A DNA stretch of 64,000 nt from Haematobia irritans (lineage: Eukaryota; Arthropoda; Insecta; Diptera; Muscidae). The DNA lies in NCBI RefSeq assembly GCF_050003625.1, contig NC_134397.1, positions 268,206,070-268,270,069 of the forward strand. The letters are read 5' to 3'. A program made the translations under genes and the position numbers. Positions 34,088 through 46,481 of this stretch are shown here, piece by piece. Under the pieces are notes generated by a model, which saw only the letters and a program-made list of their open reading frames with translations, was not told the DNA's origin and ran no database searches. Positions within the stretch are counted from its first letter, which is position 1. Each line of letters begins with the position of its first letter.

Positions 34088-35445
34088 ATTATACCCTGCG
34101 CCACACTGTGGAACAGGGTACTATAAGTTAGTGCATATGTTTGCAACACCCAGAAGGAGACGAGATAGACACATGGTGTCTTTGGCAAAAATGCTCAGGG
34201 TGGGCCCTTGAGTCGATATAGCCATGTCCGTCTGTCCGTGAACACATTTTTGGAATCAAAGTCTAGGTCGCAGTTTTAGTCCAATCGACTTCAAATTTGG
34301 CACAAGTATGTGTTTTGGCTCAGAATAGAACCCTATTGATTTTGGAAGAAATCGGTTCAGATTTAGATATAGCTCCCATATATATATTTCGCCCGGTATG
34401 GACTTATATGGCCCCAGAAGCCAGAGTTTTACCCTAATTTGCTTAAAATTTTGCACAAGAAGAACAATTAGTACTATAGTCAAGCGTGCCAAATTTTATT
34501 GAAATCGGTTCAGATTTAGATATAGCTCGCATATATATATTTCGCCCGATATGGACTAATATGGTTCCCGAAGCCAGAGTTTTACCCCAATTTGGTTGAA
34601 ATTTTGCACTAGGAGTACAATTAGTAGTGTAGTCAAGTGTGCCAAATTTTATTAAAATCGGTTCAGATTTAGATATAGCTCCCATATATATCGTTCGCCC
34701 GATTTACACTCATATGACCACAGTGGCCAATCTTTTACTCCGATTTAATTGAAATTTTGCACAGGGAGAAGAATTAGCAATCTAGCTATGCGTGCCAATT
34801 TTCTTGAAATCGGTTCAGATTTAGATATAGCTTCCATATATAGCTTTCGCCCGATTTACAGTCATATGACCACAGAGGCCAATTTTTTGCTCCGATTTAG
34901 TTGAAATTTTGCACTGGGAGTAGAATTAGCATTGTAGATATGCGTACCAAATTTGGTTGAAATCGGTTCAGATTTAGATATAGCTCCCATATATATGTTT
35001 TTCTGATTTCGACAAAAATGGTCAAAATACCAACATTTTCCTTGTAAAATCGCCACTGCTTAGTCGAGAAGTTGTAAGAATGACTCTAATTTTCCTAAAC
35101 TTCTAATACATATATATCGAGCGATAAATCATAAATAAACTTTTGCGAAGTTTCCTTAAAATTGCTACAGATTTAAATATTTCCCATATTTTTTTACTAA
35201 CATTGTGTTCCACCCTAGTCCATTAGCCGACTTAAATTTTGAGTCTATAGATTTTGTAGAAGTCTATCAAATTCTGTCCAGATCGAGTGATATTTAAATG
35301 TATGTATTTGGAACAAACCTTTATATATAGCACCCAACACATTTGACGGATGTGATATGGTATCGAAAATTTAGATATATAACATAAAGTGGTGCAGGGT
35401 ATAATATTGATGGCCCCGCCCGACTTTAGACTTTCCTTACTTATT
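34088..35445 (+). mobile_element. DINE-1/Helentron-like element, family 1, complete
   Basis: It starts with the hairpin TACCCTGCGCCACACTGTGG..CAGGGTA, followed by GGAGACGAGATAGACACATG and CATGTCCGTCTGTCCGTG (34224). Tandem units start at TCGGTTCAG positions 34352, 34505, 34658, 34810 and 34963, a 153-bp period. The far end reads GGCCCCGCCCGACTTTAGAC then TTCCTTACTT. The array is open on the minus strand over most units. It begins exactly at an AATTAATT site. The DINE resemblance is inferred from layout and the GTCCGTCTG block. Confidence 0.78.
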
Positions 35446-35630
35446 TTTTAATTGTATCAATTAAAAAATTAATTGAAATTTCCTAATGAAATCAATTAAT
35501 TTTTTAATCAAGTATTTTTTATGCCCAATTAAAACTGTGATTGATACTATCATTTTCGTGATTGGAGACATTTCAATTAAAAATTGATTCGTGATTGAAT
35601 CAAAAAAAAATTTTTTTGTGTGTATAGCCA
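35446..35630. repeat. AATTAATTGA-type repeat
   Basis: Continuation of a repeat interrupted on its left by the DINE-like element. It ends AAAAAATTTTTTTGTGTGTA, a likely TIR end. Confidence 0.65.
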
Positions 35631-37325
35631 CAGACGTTGGTAATGGGTATAAAAATTTTATATTTTGCCAGTAGGACAGATTCAAGACAAATTTTTCAAG
35701 AACAATTTTTTCCACATGTTAAATAAAATTTCGTTAAAAAAAATGGAAATTACAAAAATGTATTCTGCGATTAAATTTAGAAATTTAGGAAATTATAAGG
35801 AATTAGGAAAACGAATTTAGTGAATCTTTTTGCACCATTTGTTTAGAAGGATTTTCCTCCTTTTTAGTTCATTTAGCATACACATGTTTCTAAACGGAAG
35901 GAATCTTTCCGACATTTGGGAAATTTTAAGTAATAATTTTCCTGAACTAATGTGCAGTTAAATGGGCTTTAGTGCCCCAATTTTATGAGTATAGTTTAAA
36001 GCGTCACAAAGTCGGAACAAACTAAATGTACCTAATTTTTATGCAATTTTTTTATTCACTTTGGAGGTGGGGTACCCCTTAACTACGTCGTGTCCTTAAC
36101 AGTATCATGAGATTTTATTAAAACTGTTTCTGAAATAAGCCCTATCATGAAAAATAAGCAATAACAATAATGAAATTCATAATAACAGCGCAACATGATA
36201 AACGCCTTAAAATATCAAAAAATGGGACAATTTACATTTAAAAATTCATGATAATAAAAGAACTTGACAAAAAAAGTTAGGAATAAATTACAAAAAAAAA
36301 ACTTTTTTTTTATAGAATTCATGAAAACCATGCAAGAGATGTATTTCCTGATCAGTTACAAAACACTTTACAAAATGTTAAAGAAAAGAAAACTTATGGA
36401 AAAGAAAATAAATTAAAAAAAACACACACACAAAGCGGGAATAATCTTATTTCAAGTATTATATAAATGCTGTAAAAAGCTAAAAAAACAAAATACAAAG
36501 GGGTATGTTGTCAAAAAACACAAAAAATGTCTACAAAAAAAGTGTCAAAAATCTCTTAAAATCATATGAAAAAATTTACAAAAAAAAAAAATACTAAAAA
36601 AATATTAAGGGTTAAAACAAATTCATCAATGAGGACAAAGAGTAAAAATCTCAATGCATTTAGTTTTGTGGATGATTAAAACTTCTTGAACAAATCTATT
36701 GCAACCACATTTTTACAAAATGCTCCGGTTAAGCAGTATTCTTGCTATGGATTTTAAGGATTATTGAGAAGTTGTATTTTTTTTAATTTTACACGAGATG
36801 ACATTCTTTCCCCTCATTGAAGATGAATGAAAACAAAAAAAAACTTGTTTAAAAAGCGGCAAAAACAAACTTGTCACCCATCGTCTTCCAATGCTACCCC
36901 CTGTAAAGCATCTGCTCTAGGGTGCTTTTGTACCGTCAGTCTCTTTTTCTATCTCAACTTGGGCACAGTGGGATTTTTTTGTTTGAAATTATTATTCATT
37001 ACCCGTGTCTTTGTTTTTTTTTTTAAGAGAAAATTGCTTTATTTTTAAATCGGATAACCGAATAGTTGAAGTTATAAAAAAGATTTTGATATCAAAGAAG
37101 CCATTTTACACATTTCAACAAAGACATTGTCAAAGAAAGTCATAAACTATAAAAATGTCTTATTTTTTTAGGTGAAAAAAGAACAAAGTTGTGAAAATGC
37201 TTAGAGCCTAATGCCTAGAGCGAGGGAGGTATGGATATTAAAGTAAATATGCAAACTTAATATACTATATAAACTTTATTCCAATTTCATACAATTTTGT
37301 ATTGAATATAAAATCGTGCGATTTA
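35631..37325. other. No gene seen
   Basis: AT-rich, apparently unique sequence with poly-A and poly-T runs. The short frame at 36827-37048 is unsupported. Confidence 0.45.
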
Positions 37326-37327
37326 TA

Positions 37328-38222
37328 AAGGGTGGTTAAATTGTAAGAGCCGATGTTGAATGTGAACCACACCTAAACGCCAAGTTTTTTCCGAATTTTA
37401 TTTGACATTTCTCTATTTCAGACTTACTCAATTTGAACCATGGACGTCGTGAATGGGCAGAATGGTTCCAAGAAATGGCAACAGTGGATGACAATTTTCG
37501 AAGAAAATCATCTTCAGTGATGAGGCACATTTTCACCTCAGTGGATTCGTCAATAAACAGAATTGCCGCATTTGGGCGAATGAGAATCCAAGAGTGATTG
37601 TCGAAAAACCAATGCACCCACAAAGAGTGGCTGTTTTGGTGCGGTTTATGGGCTGGCGGCATCATCGGGCCGTATTTTTTCCAAAATGAGGCCGGTCAGG
37701 CAGTTACTGTGAGATGATAACGAACTTTTTATGGCCCGAATTGGAAGATATGGATGTGGACGATATGTGGTTTCAGCAGGACGGTGCCACTTGCCACACA
37801 GCTAACGAAACAATGGCTCTTTTGCGCAACAAATTCAATGGCCGTGTTAAATATCTCACGTAATGGCGATGTCAATTGGCCGTCAAGATCATGTGATTTG
37901 ACACCGTTGGACTTTTTTCTTTGGGGTTATTTGAAAGAAAAGGTGTACGTCGATAAGCCAGCAATAATTCAAGAGCTAAAGGATGAGATAATTCAGAACA
38001 TTAACGGCATAGAGCCTCCATTATGCCTCAGCGTCATCGAAAATTTGGACCATCGGATGAAGGTGTGCCACCGAGATCGCGGCGCCCATTTGGCCGATAT
38101 TTTGTTCCATACATAATTGAGTAATACCAATATATCATAATAAAATAAAATTACAATAATTTCGTAAATAGTTTGTGTTTTATTCAAAATCAACATCGGC
38201 CCTTGAAATTTTAACCACCCTT
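37328..38222 (+). mobile_element. Internally deleted mariner-like element (DD41D type)
   Basis: TIRs of about 30 bp: AAGGGTGGTTAAATTGTAAG on the left and AAGGGTGGTTAAAATTTCAA when the right end is read inward, followed by GCCGATGTTGA in both. TA flanks at 37326-37327 and 38223-38224. The transposase N-terminus is absent. Confidence 0.87.
37420..38116 (+). pseudogene. Mariner-like transposase, catalytic domain only
   Basis: It starts around NHGRREWAEWFQEM and keeps IIFSDEAHFHLSG (first Asp), FQQDGATCHTANET (second Asp) and SCDLTPLDFFLWGYLK (third Asp), ending RGAHLADILFHT. From the second Asp to that of TPLD there are about 41 intervening residues, allowing for one frameshift, which fits the DD41D (rosa-type) group of Tc1/mariner relatives. 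It is broken by frame changes near 37640 and 37840 and a stop after FFPK (near 37690). The DNA-binding domain is absent. Confidence 0.82.
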
Positions 38223-38224
38223 TA

Positions 38225-38780
38225 ATTGCTGGTTTGTGTAAATTTGGAATTGAAATTTGGAAATTTTCAATTCCAAGATGTATCATACCACACAGAAAAA
38301 AATTTCCGTAGTTAAACTAACGCCAAAATTTAGCTTATTTTTATTGGAAAAAATGTATTTGCTTGTAGTTAAATTGTATTATTTTTATCGAAATTTCCAC
38401 AGCTTAATGAAATCTTACCTTTTTAAGTATGTCTCAAAAATTTTATGAACTAAACGTGAGTATAAAGTTCAATGACCGTACACATAAATTCAATGTGAAC
38501 TAAAGCAAAAGAAGATTTTCGTACGATTCCCAAAAATAGTAAGAATGAACTACTGTATGGTTAAAATGGTCATGATTTGGCGCCAATGATTTTCTTCTTT
38601 ACTTTTAGTTAATGTTCTCTTCTATGAGATGATGTAATTTCGTGAACTGTAGTTAAAAAGTACAACAGGGCATTAAGATTTCCTGGTTTTAACAACGCTT
38701 TGTGGAAATCTCAATATGTGGAGTAAAATTTTGTTCAATTTTCGTGCGAGGTAGTTCATTCTTCCTATAAAACAGTTCAC
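38225..38780. other. No gene seen
   Basis: AT-rich. ACCACACAGAAAAAAATTTC at about 38288 resembles the TIR ends used by several MITEs here, but no partner is found. A retroposon poly-A tail begins at its right edge. Confidence 0.4.
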
Positions 38781-38782
38781 TT

Positions 38783-39880
38783 TTTTTTTATTTAAATAAT
38801 TCATATAATATATTAAGCTCAGTAAAATGCGGCCTCAGCGCCAATTAAAGGCTTTAAAGAGGCAAGTTGGCAATAAATACAATACAAAATCTATGGGTTA
38901 GTCAAAAGTAAATGAAATAATAACAATAAGGCCTTCAAATTAATGTTATTTCAAAATTACTTGATTTACAAAAGAAGCGTTTCAAATCTATCACATAAAT
39001 ACGACTTACATCTAGTTTTGAAGACATAAATTCTTGCAGAATTCTTTACGTTAATGGGTAAATTGTTAAATTTTACTCCTCCACTATAATCAATTCTTTG
39101 TTTACATCTTTCCAATCTACATCTTGGAATTCGAAGATTAGACTGATTTCGCGTATTGAATTCAAGTTGGTTTTGAGAAGAAACAATCGTTTGATGTCCG
39201 ATATTATATATGTTTCCGTAAACGAATATTAAAGCTTGACATTCATATAATCCATAAATAGGCAGTATAGTTTTTGAAACATCATTGTACAATGAGATTG
39301 TTGAGTATGTTAAAGGTAGAACATATACTATTTTTAAGGCCTTATTCTGCATACGTTGCAAAGATCTCATAGCAGCACAATTCTTATTGAATGCATATAC
39401 AATTGCCAAATAGTTCAAATGGGAGTGTTTCAATGCTTGGTAAATCATTAACTTTACCTTCATACTTAGTTTATTTTTAAACTTATACAAAATTCCCACG
39501 GCTGGTGCTATCTTCTTCTTTAAATCCTTAATATGTAGATCCCATAACAGATTGCTCTGCAAAGTTATTCCCAAATACTTTACACAACTTGATTCATATA
39601 TTCTTTCCCCGTTAACATTTACATAGATGTTAGCATGTAGATCAGAAATACGAGGTCTGAATCGAATTAACTTCGATTTCTGTGGATAAACTAAAAGCCT
39701 ATTTAAGCGAGCATACTCAAGTATCAATGCGGCGTCTCTCTCAATCAAAGCCTTTACCACTATATCACGCGAGTATGGATAAAACAATGCTATATCATCA
39801 GGAAACATGAATAGTTTCCCCCTCAGCTCTAGGTTCTTCAAATCATTCAAAAAAATCGAGAAAAAAAGATCGGTGCATAT
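38783..39880 (-). mobile_element. 5'-truncated non-LTR retrotransposon (RT 3' part)
   Basis: Read on the minus strand it starts inside the reverse transcriptase near FFSIFLNDLKNLE, runs through the stop at 38966 and a 3' UTR of about 180 bp, and finishes with an A-rich tail AATAAAAAAAAA (38783-38793). The 5' truncation is the usual outcome of incomplete target-primed reverse transcription. No target duplication was found. Confidence 0.8.
38966..39850 (-). pseudogene. Reverse transcriptase C-terminal part
   Basis: A single open frame of 294 residues, notable for being uninterrupted. It includes the catalytic box, here KLFMFPDDIALFYPY where FADD is expected, so Pro replaces Ala beside the two Asp residues. 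Then come SKLIRFRPR, CVKYLGITLQSNLLWDLHI and the thumb-like region with LKHSHLNYLAIVY. The C-terminal part (NNLPINVKNSARIYVFKT) is typical of CR1/Jockey-group elements without RNase H. The clade is not fixed. It is distinct from the LOA-like element at 4896-6710. Confidence 0.85.
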
Positions 39881-40995
39881 TGCTCAGTGTTGTATACTCA
39901 CCAGTCTCTAAATAAAATTTTATTTTTTGAAACACGATATGCGAATCGCAAAACTTACTTCAGTATATTGTGCCAAAATGGGGTCGATCCAAAAAATTGC
40001 CGAATAAAAGCAGAAGTACTTTATTGCGAGATTTTTAATTTGTTTTACTATTTCGCACAAGCGGGAAAAATTAATAAATTTAATTTGCAGAAGTATATCG
40101 GAAAAGTTTTGCGATGCCCGAAATAAGTTGGATTTTTTATGGGAGCAGGTCTGTATAAATATATGGGTAGGTCGAAAATGTATGTCTAAACAAACTTAAA
40201 TTATTTATTTATATATGTAAAGAACTTTATTGAATCAAATATGTATAATTTTGGTCGACCATTTGTCATTTTTCCGCTAGAGTTAATATTTCATTAGTGT
40301 AAAAAATTCTGCGACAAATCATTTTTATTGGCTTGTCTTGAAGCGATTATTACTTAAGATAGTCATGGATGCCTCAAAACAGTTTTTGCCCCGCCATCAA
40401 CGATATGTCTGATCTAGCTAGCGTTGTCCTAATGGAAGACTAAGGGCGTTTTCGTTTCGCAAAAAATATGCTGCCTTGGTGTTACACTACTTTTTCCCTC
40501 ATTGTATTTTCGCCCAAATGATAGTGTCATTCCAAAGTTATTATTAATTCATAACATTTTGGGGGATACAGGATCTAAAATCTATGACAGTGTCCTTCAT
40601 ATGTGGCAATCAATTTCGAGAATGTTGCACCTTTTTTCCCAATCGAAATCGCCATAAGTCATTTCGATTGATCAGTTCTGCCCGTTGTTACCAGTAGCTT
40701 TCTTTAATTTCATCAGTTTTTTGTTGACACTAAAGTTTAGAATCAATCTTTCGACTGGGTCAGCCCATAGTGGAAGATTCCCTTCCAATCCCACCAAATA
40801 CTCAGTATAACTTTTCCACGCTTTGACACCACTTGTTGAGCTACACCCCTATGGGGAATGAATGAACCCTACGACCGCTACATTACCAGACTCTTGTATG
40901 TATGGACCAGTACCAGTTATAGTCAAAACGTATGGAAGGACCGCTTTATAATATGGTCAGAAACCCCAATAATTGTCTAACCTAACCAGATATTC
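39881..40995. other. No gene seen
   Basis: The plus-strand frame at 39887-40126 (79 codons) has normal-looking composition but no recognisable domain. The rest has neither repeat structure nor coding signal. Confidence 0.4.
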
Positions 40996-40997
40996 TA

Positions 40998-42291
40998 ACA
41001 GGTGGGCTGATAAATCCCCGGTCTGACACATAGATGGCGTCGCTAGTATTAAATGCATATTATTTTTATATAGTACCAACCTTCAAATGATTCGTGTCAA
41101 AATTTGACGTCTGTAAGTCAATTAGTTTTTGAGATAGAGCGTCTTTTGTGAAGCAACTTTTGTTATTGTGAAAAAAATGGAAAAAACGGAATTTCGTGTT
41201 TTGATAAAATACTGTTTTCTGAAGGGGAAAAATACGGTGGAAGCAAAAACTTGGCTTGATAATAAGTTTTCGGACTCTGTCCCAGGGAAATCAACAATAA
41301 TTGATTGGTATGCAAAATTCAAGCGTGGTGAAATGAGCACGGAGGACGGTGAACGCAGTGGACGCCCGAAGGAGGTGGCTACCGACGAAAACATCAAAAA
41401 AAATCCACAAATTCATTTTGAATGACCGTAAAATGAAGTTGATCGTGATAGCAGAGGCCTTAAAAATATCAAAGGAACGTGTTGGTCATATCATTCATCA
41501 ATATTTGTATATGCGGAAGCTCTGTGCAAAATGGGTGCCTCGAGAGCTCACATTTGACCAAAAACAACAACGTGTTGATGATTCTGAGCGGTGTTTGCAG
41601 CTGTTAACTCGTAATACACCAGAGTTTTTCCATCGATATGTGACAATGGATGAAACATGGCTCCATCACTACACTCCTGAGTCCAATCGACAGTCGGCTG
41701 AGTGGACAGCGACCGGTGAACCGTCTCCGAAGCGTGGAAAGACTCAAAAGTCCGTTGGCAAAGTAATGGCCTCTGGTTTTTGGGATGCGCATGGAATAAT
41801 TTTTATCGATTATATTGAGAAGGGAAAAACCATCAACAGCGACTATTATATGGCGTTATTGGAGCGTTTGAAGGTCGAAATCGGCGCAAAACGGCCCCAT
41901 ATGAAGAAGAAAAAAATGTTGTTCCACCAAGACAACGCACCGTGCCTCAAGTCATTGAAAACGATGGCAAAAATTCATGAATTGGGCTTCGAATTGCTTC
42001 CCCACCCACCGTATTCTCCAGATCTGGCCCCCAGCGACTTTTTCTTGTTCTCAGACCTCAAAAGGATGCTGACAGGGTAAAAATTTGGCTGCAATGAAGA
42101 GGTGATCACCGAAACTGAGGCCTATTTTGAAGCAAAACCGAAAGAGTACTACCAAAATGGTATCAACAAATTGGAAGGTCGTTATAATCGTTGTATCGCT
42201 CTTGAAGGGAACTATGTTGAATAATAAAAACGAATTTTGACAAAAAAATGTGTTTTTCTTTGTTAGACCGGGGACTTATCAGCCAATCTGT
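40998..42291 (+). mobile_element. Himar1-like mariner, copy C, full length
   Basis: Both TIRs are present (ACAGGTGGGCTGATAAATCC on the left, ACAGATTGGCTGATAAGTCC for the right end read inward), with TA at 40996-40997 and 42292-42293. The length of 1,294 bp is close to the 1.29 kb of Himar1. This is the most intact mariner in the window. Confidence 0.95.
41177..42224 (+). pseudogene. Mariner transposase, Himar1-like, copy C
   Basis: The ATG at 41177 gives MEKTEFRVLIKYC. The span to the natural stop after EGNYVE is 1,048 bp, one base more than 348 codons plus stop. The extra base lies in an A run at about 41398 and shifts frame in the linker after the DNA-binding domain. From there the frame is open through TMDETW, HQDNAPCL (the His after Cys is Leu) and SPDLAPSDFF until a Lys codon mutated to TAA at 42078. 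One frameshift and one nonsense mutation therefore separate it from a complete reading frame. Confidence 0.95.
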
Positions 42292-42317
42292 TATAATGAT
42301 TTACAAAAACAAACTAT

Positions 42318-44110
42318 TAAAACAAGTATATACGGCCGTAAGTTCGGCCAGGCCGAATCTTATGTACCCTCCACCATGGATTGCGTTGAAACTTCTACGA
42401 AAGACTGTCATTCACAATCGAATTACTTGGGTTGTGGTATCTTAAACCTTCTTAACATCGTTTTCTAAATTGTGAGTTAGTCCATACGTGGTATATATTA
42501 GACAAAAAGTTATGTATAGTAAAGTCTACAAATAATTACGAATCGATATGGACTTTTTGCGCGGTACGTAGAGAGCCAGAATTGAAATATGGGGGTCGCT
42601 TATATGGGGGCTATATACAATTATGAACTTGATATGGACCAATTTTTTTTTGATTGGGGATCGATTTATCTGAGGTCTATATATAACTACAGACCGATAT
42701 GGACCTAATAAGGCATGGTTGTTAACGGCCATATACTAGCACAATGTACCAAATTTCAACTCACTCGGATTAAATTTGCTCCTCCGAGAGGCTCCAAAAC
42801 CAAATCTCGGGATCGGTTTATATGGGGGCTATATATGATTATGGACTGATATGGAGTACTTTTGGCATGGTTGTTAAATATCATATACTACCACCACGTA
42901 CCAAATTTCAACCAGATCGCATGAATTTTGCTTCTCCAAAAGGTACCGGAGGTCAAATCTGGGGATAACCGATGGGATGGGGATGGGAGCTATATATAAT
43001 TATGGAATGATAGGAACCAATTCCTGCATGGTTGTTGGATACCATATACTAACATCACGTACCAAATTTCAACCGAATGGGAAGAATTTTGCTCTTCCAA
43101 GGGGCTCCTGCATGGTTGGATACCATATACTAACATCACGTACCAAATTTCAACCGAATGGGAAGAATTTTGCTCTTCCAAGGGGCTCCGTAGGTTAAAT
43201 CTGGGGATCGGTTTATATGGGGCCTATATATAATTATGGACCGATATCGACCAATTTTTGCATGGGAGTTGGAGGCCATATATTAACACCACGTACCAAC
43301 TTTCAACTGAATCGGATGAATTTTGGTCTTCCAAGAGGCTCCGGAGGCCAAATCGGGGAATCGGTTTATATGGGGGATATATATAATTATGGGCCGATGT
43401 GGACCATTTTTTGCATGATTGTTAGAGGCCATATACTAACACCATGTACCAAATTTCAGCCGGATCGGATGAAATTTGTTTCTCTTAGAGGCTCCACAAG
43501 CCAAATCGGGGGATCGGTTTATATGGGGGCTATATATAATTATGGACCGATGTGGACGATTTTGTTTGCATGATTGTTAGAGACCATATACTAACACCAT
43601 GTACTAAATTTCAGCCGGATCGGATGAAATTTGCTTCTCTTAGAGGCTCCACAAGCCAAATCGAGGGATCGGTTTATATGGGGGCTATATATAATTATGG
43701 ACCGATGTGGACCAATTTTTGCATGGTTGTTAGAGACCATATAGTAACACCATGTACCAAATTTCAGCCGGATCAGATGAAATTTGCTTCTCTTAGAGGC
43801 CTCGCAAGCCAAATTTGGGGGTCCGTTTATATGGGGGCTATACGTAAAAGTGGACCGATATGGCCCATTTGCAATACCATCCGACCTACATCAATAACAA
43901 CTACTTGTGCCAAGTTTCAAGTCGATAGCTTGTTTCGTTCGGAAGTTAGCGTGATTTCAACAGACGGACGGACGGACATGCTCAGATCGACTTAGAATTT
44001 CACCACGACCCAGAATATATATAATTTATGGGGTCTTAGAGCAATATTTCGATGTGTTACAAACGGAATGACAAAGTTAATATACCCCCCATCCTATGGT
44101 GGAGGGTATA
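42318..44110 (-). mobile_element. DINE-like element, family 3, with 153-bp array
   Basis: The left end (AACAAGTATATACGGCCGTAA, then TTCGGCCAGGCCGAATC) corresponds to the far end of the other families. The right end has the hairpin word ATCCTATGGTGGAGGGTATA and the block complement ACGGACGGACGGACATG (43968). Array units begin at GGTTTATATGG positions 43210, 43363, 43516, 43671 and about 43824, a period of 153-155 bp. An 84-bp segment is duplicated at 43023-43107 and 43108-43189. Long plus-strand frames (118 and 147 codons) run through the array because the period is a multiple of three. Confidence 0.78.
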
Positions 44111-44149
44111 AAAATGTGTAATAGGAAGATCATTTTTTCTGTGATATTA

Positions 44150-45010
44150 AATGACAAAATATAATTGGTAGCACTGGGAATAGACGACTTCAACGACATC
44201 TATTACAAATTGCGAATAATTTTTCTAACAGAATATTCAAAAATGGTTTACGAAAAAAAACCAAAAATTGTGATAGGAATATTAGTTTTACTATGATATT
44301 AGTGCAAGCAAATTACTTGCGCAATTATTGAATATGTGTTTTTAATGCCGTTCTGTAAGTATTATTAATTGGTAGCACTGGGTATAGACGACTCCAACGA
44401 TCTCTGTTGACAATTACGAGAACATTTTCAGCTAACCCATTTGTTTAAACGTAATTTATAATTTATCGTAAATATACGCAGAAACTCAATTGCCTAACAT
44501 AATATGAGTTCCAAGTATTCTAATAATTTACAAAAAAAAATTGTTAAATGAAGCTTAAATGTCACGTTTCAACACCACAGTATATTTGTTAGCACTTGAG
44601 ATAGACGAGTCCAACGACATCTATTGACAAATACGAACACTTTTCCGACACATTCGCAATTTCAACATTGTATTAAATTTAAAAGTTTAAATATTTCGCT
44701 TAAGAATAACGAAACCCCAGTTATTGTCTAACTGTTCTAAGAATTCTATAATGTTGTATAAAAACAAAAAATTAAAAAAAATATATCTCATAAATTGACA
44801 TATAAGTTAATAATTATATGTGCAATTATTGAATACATAACATATTTTACGTCGTGCTATGTTATTATTCGATGAATTAATTTGTTTGTAAAATAAAGCT
44901 TAAAATGTCATCGTTCCAATGCCTTATGAAATTATGTTATATAATTGGTAGCACTGGATATAGATGACTCCAACGACATCTATTGACAAATACGAAAACT
45001 TTTTCGACTA
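44150..45010 (+). repeat. Small satellite-like array
   Basis: The segment TTGGTAGCACTGGG..TAGACGACTCCAACGACATCTATTGACAAATACG recurs, in whole or part, at 44165, 44369, 44586 and 44945, at intervals of 204, 217 and 359 bp. Sub-repeats (TAAAATGTCA, TTGCGCAATTATTGAATA) fall between them. Units are diverged, and no coding capacity is seen. It directly follows the family 3 DINE-like element. Confidence 0.75.
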
Positions 45011-45976
45011 CCCCATTTGTGCAAATGTCATTTTTACAAAGTATAAAATTTATAAGCACAAATTTTACAGTTAAGAAGATTGAAAATCCTATAATTGTCT
45101 AACATAAAATATGTTCAAAAGATTCTATGACGATTTACCAAAAAAAATTTTTTGCAATTAATGAATATTTGCTGTATTATTATTAATTTTTTTTTGGTTT
45201 TTGGGCGTTCTTTATTATTATCTCTAAAAGTTGGATGCTCTGAAAACGTGACACCTCTCAAAAGTGGACAAAATTTAATCGGCTTTAGGTTTCCACTTTT
45301 GAGAGGTTTATCAATATATGGTAAGATCTAATATATTTTAAAAACATGTTGTTGTCGGATCCAATAAATAAATTATCTCTGATGAGGCTGGAAATAATCC
45401 CAGCGAAATCTTGGAAAAATTATAATCTTTTTTATTCGAATTTAAAACAGATTTTGCTTGAAAGACCAGAAAAAACGTATCACTAAATGTTTTCAACTGA
45501 ATATTTTGCGTTAGAAATTTATATGAATCCCATATTTTGAAATTGAAATATTGACTTCTTCATTGGGATCATATGTTGGTTTATTTTTTCTTTGATATTT
45601 CCCTATTTTATTACACTGATCTCGTTCATGGAATTTGAAAATTCCAAAAAGGCAAGAAAATTCTATGTTACATGACTGTTTTCCATAATTTTCTTTTGTA
45701 TTCTTCAGAAGAAAAGAAGAGAATAATGTTAATAATACTATTTATGATGTTTTTTTTTCTTCACGACGCTGATTTCTTCTCAACCTAGACCATCCCTTTT
45801 TTGACGCCTCACCATCAACTTCAGCCCAGAGATTGCATTACCGGCATCTTCATCAATCCATCAATGCGAGTGCATAAAAAACACAAAGTAGAAATTTGAA
45901 TAAAACCCTCATCATCCCAGATCTTCACACGCACAATTGTGATTTTTTTTCTCCAACTTTACAAGGGAGAACTTAC
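45011..45976. other. No gene seen
   Basis: AT-rich sequence with CTCTCAAAAGTGGACAAAATTT and its partial inverse CCACTTTTGAGAGG at about 45255-45307, a possible short stem-loop. Otherwise nothing is recognised. Confidence 0.4.
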
Positions 45977-46181
45977 TACACGCAAAAAAATAATTCTTTC
46001 CTCCCAAACGAAATTTTAGACAAACAAAGTTCGTTTCTCATTTGCTTTTCGCTGTAAGGAAGTGTATTTGGAAGAAAAGTATATACTTTTTGTGATAAAC
46101 GTTTATTCTTTTCCAGGATGTAAAAACCATTTCATAAAGACTAACTCAAAAAAAATTTTTTCTGGCTAATTGCATTTTCCC

Positions 46182-46376
46182 TCACATCTTTCTCACTTCC
46201 ACGAAGATTTTTAGTTCTTAGGACCTTTTTCTGTAATACAAACAATGTAGAAGATATTATACGATTTTATAAATTTTTAAAATTTTTTTACCTTTCGCCT
46301 GGACGGAGAATCGAACCGCGGACCATGCACTTTGTAAGCCAACACACTAACCACTGAGCTATGTACCTGTTATGGT
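46182..46376 (-). mobile_element. SINE-B with well-kept tRNA-like head
   Basis: Read on the minus strand, the head has A box TAGCTCAGTGG and B box GGTTCGATTCT at tRNA spacing, preceded by ACAGGTACA. The body (GTATTACAGAAAAAGGTCC, GTGGAAGTGAGAAAGATGTG) is shared with the remnants at 4005 and 31490. The acceptor arms do not pair convincingly, so it is not a tRNA gene. Confidence 0.8.
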
Positions 46377-46481
46377 CATCAATAGATAAATATCCATATA
46401 AGTTATATTTATATAGCATAGCTTGCGGCGCCCACGAACCGAATAAACAAAGTTTATTTAACAGAAACAAACATTTAGTTT

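Noticed and set aside
37336..37665. 109-codon minus-strand frame as an independent gene
   Set aside because: It is antisense to the DD41D-type transposase remnant, whose motifs on the plus strand are convincing.
39887..40126. 79-codon plus-strand frame near the RT fragment
   Set aside because: No recognisable domain and no splice or promoter context. Possible but unsupported.
43217..43995. Long plus-strand frames of 118 and 147 codons taken as a repeat protein gene
   Set aside because: They run through a 153-bp tandem array inside a mobile element and have no promoter, splice or start context. They are reported as a pattern, not a gene.
46285..46372. tRNA gene on the minus strand
   Set aside because: The body continues into a repeat shared with 4005 and 31490, and the acceptor stem is unconvincing.
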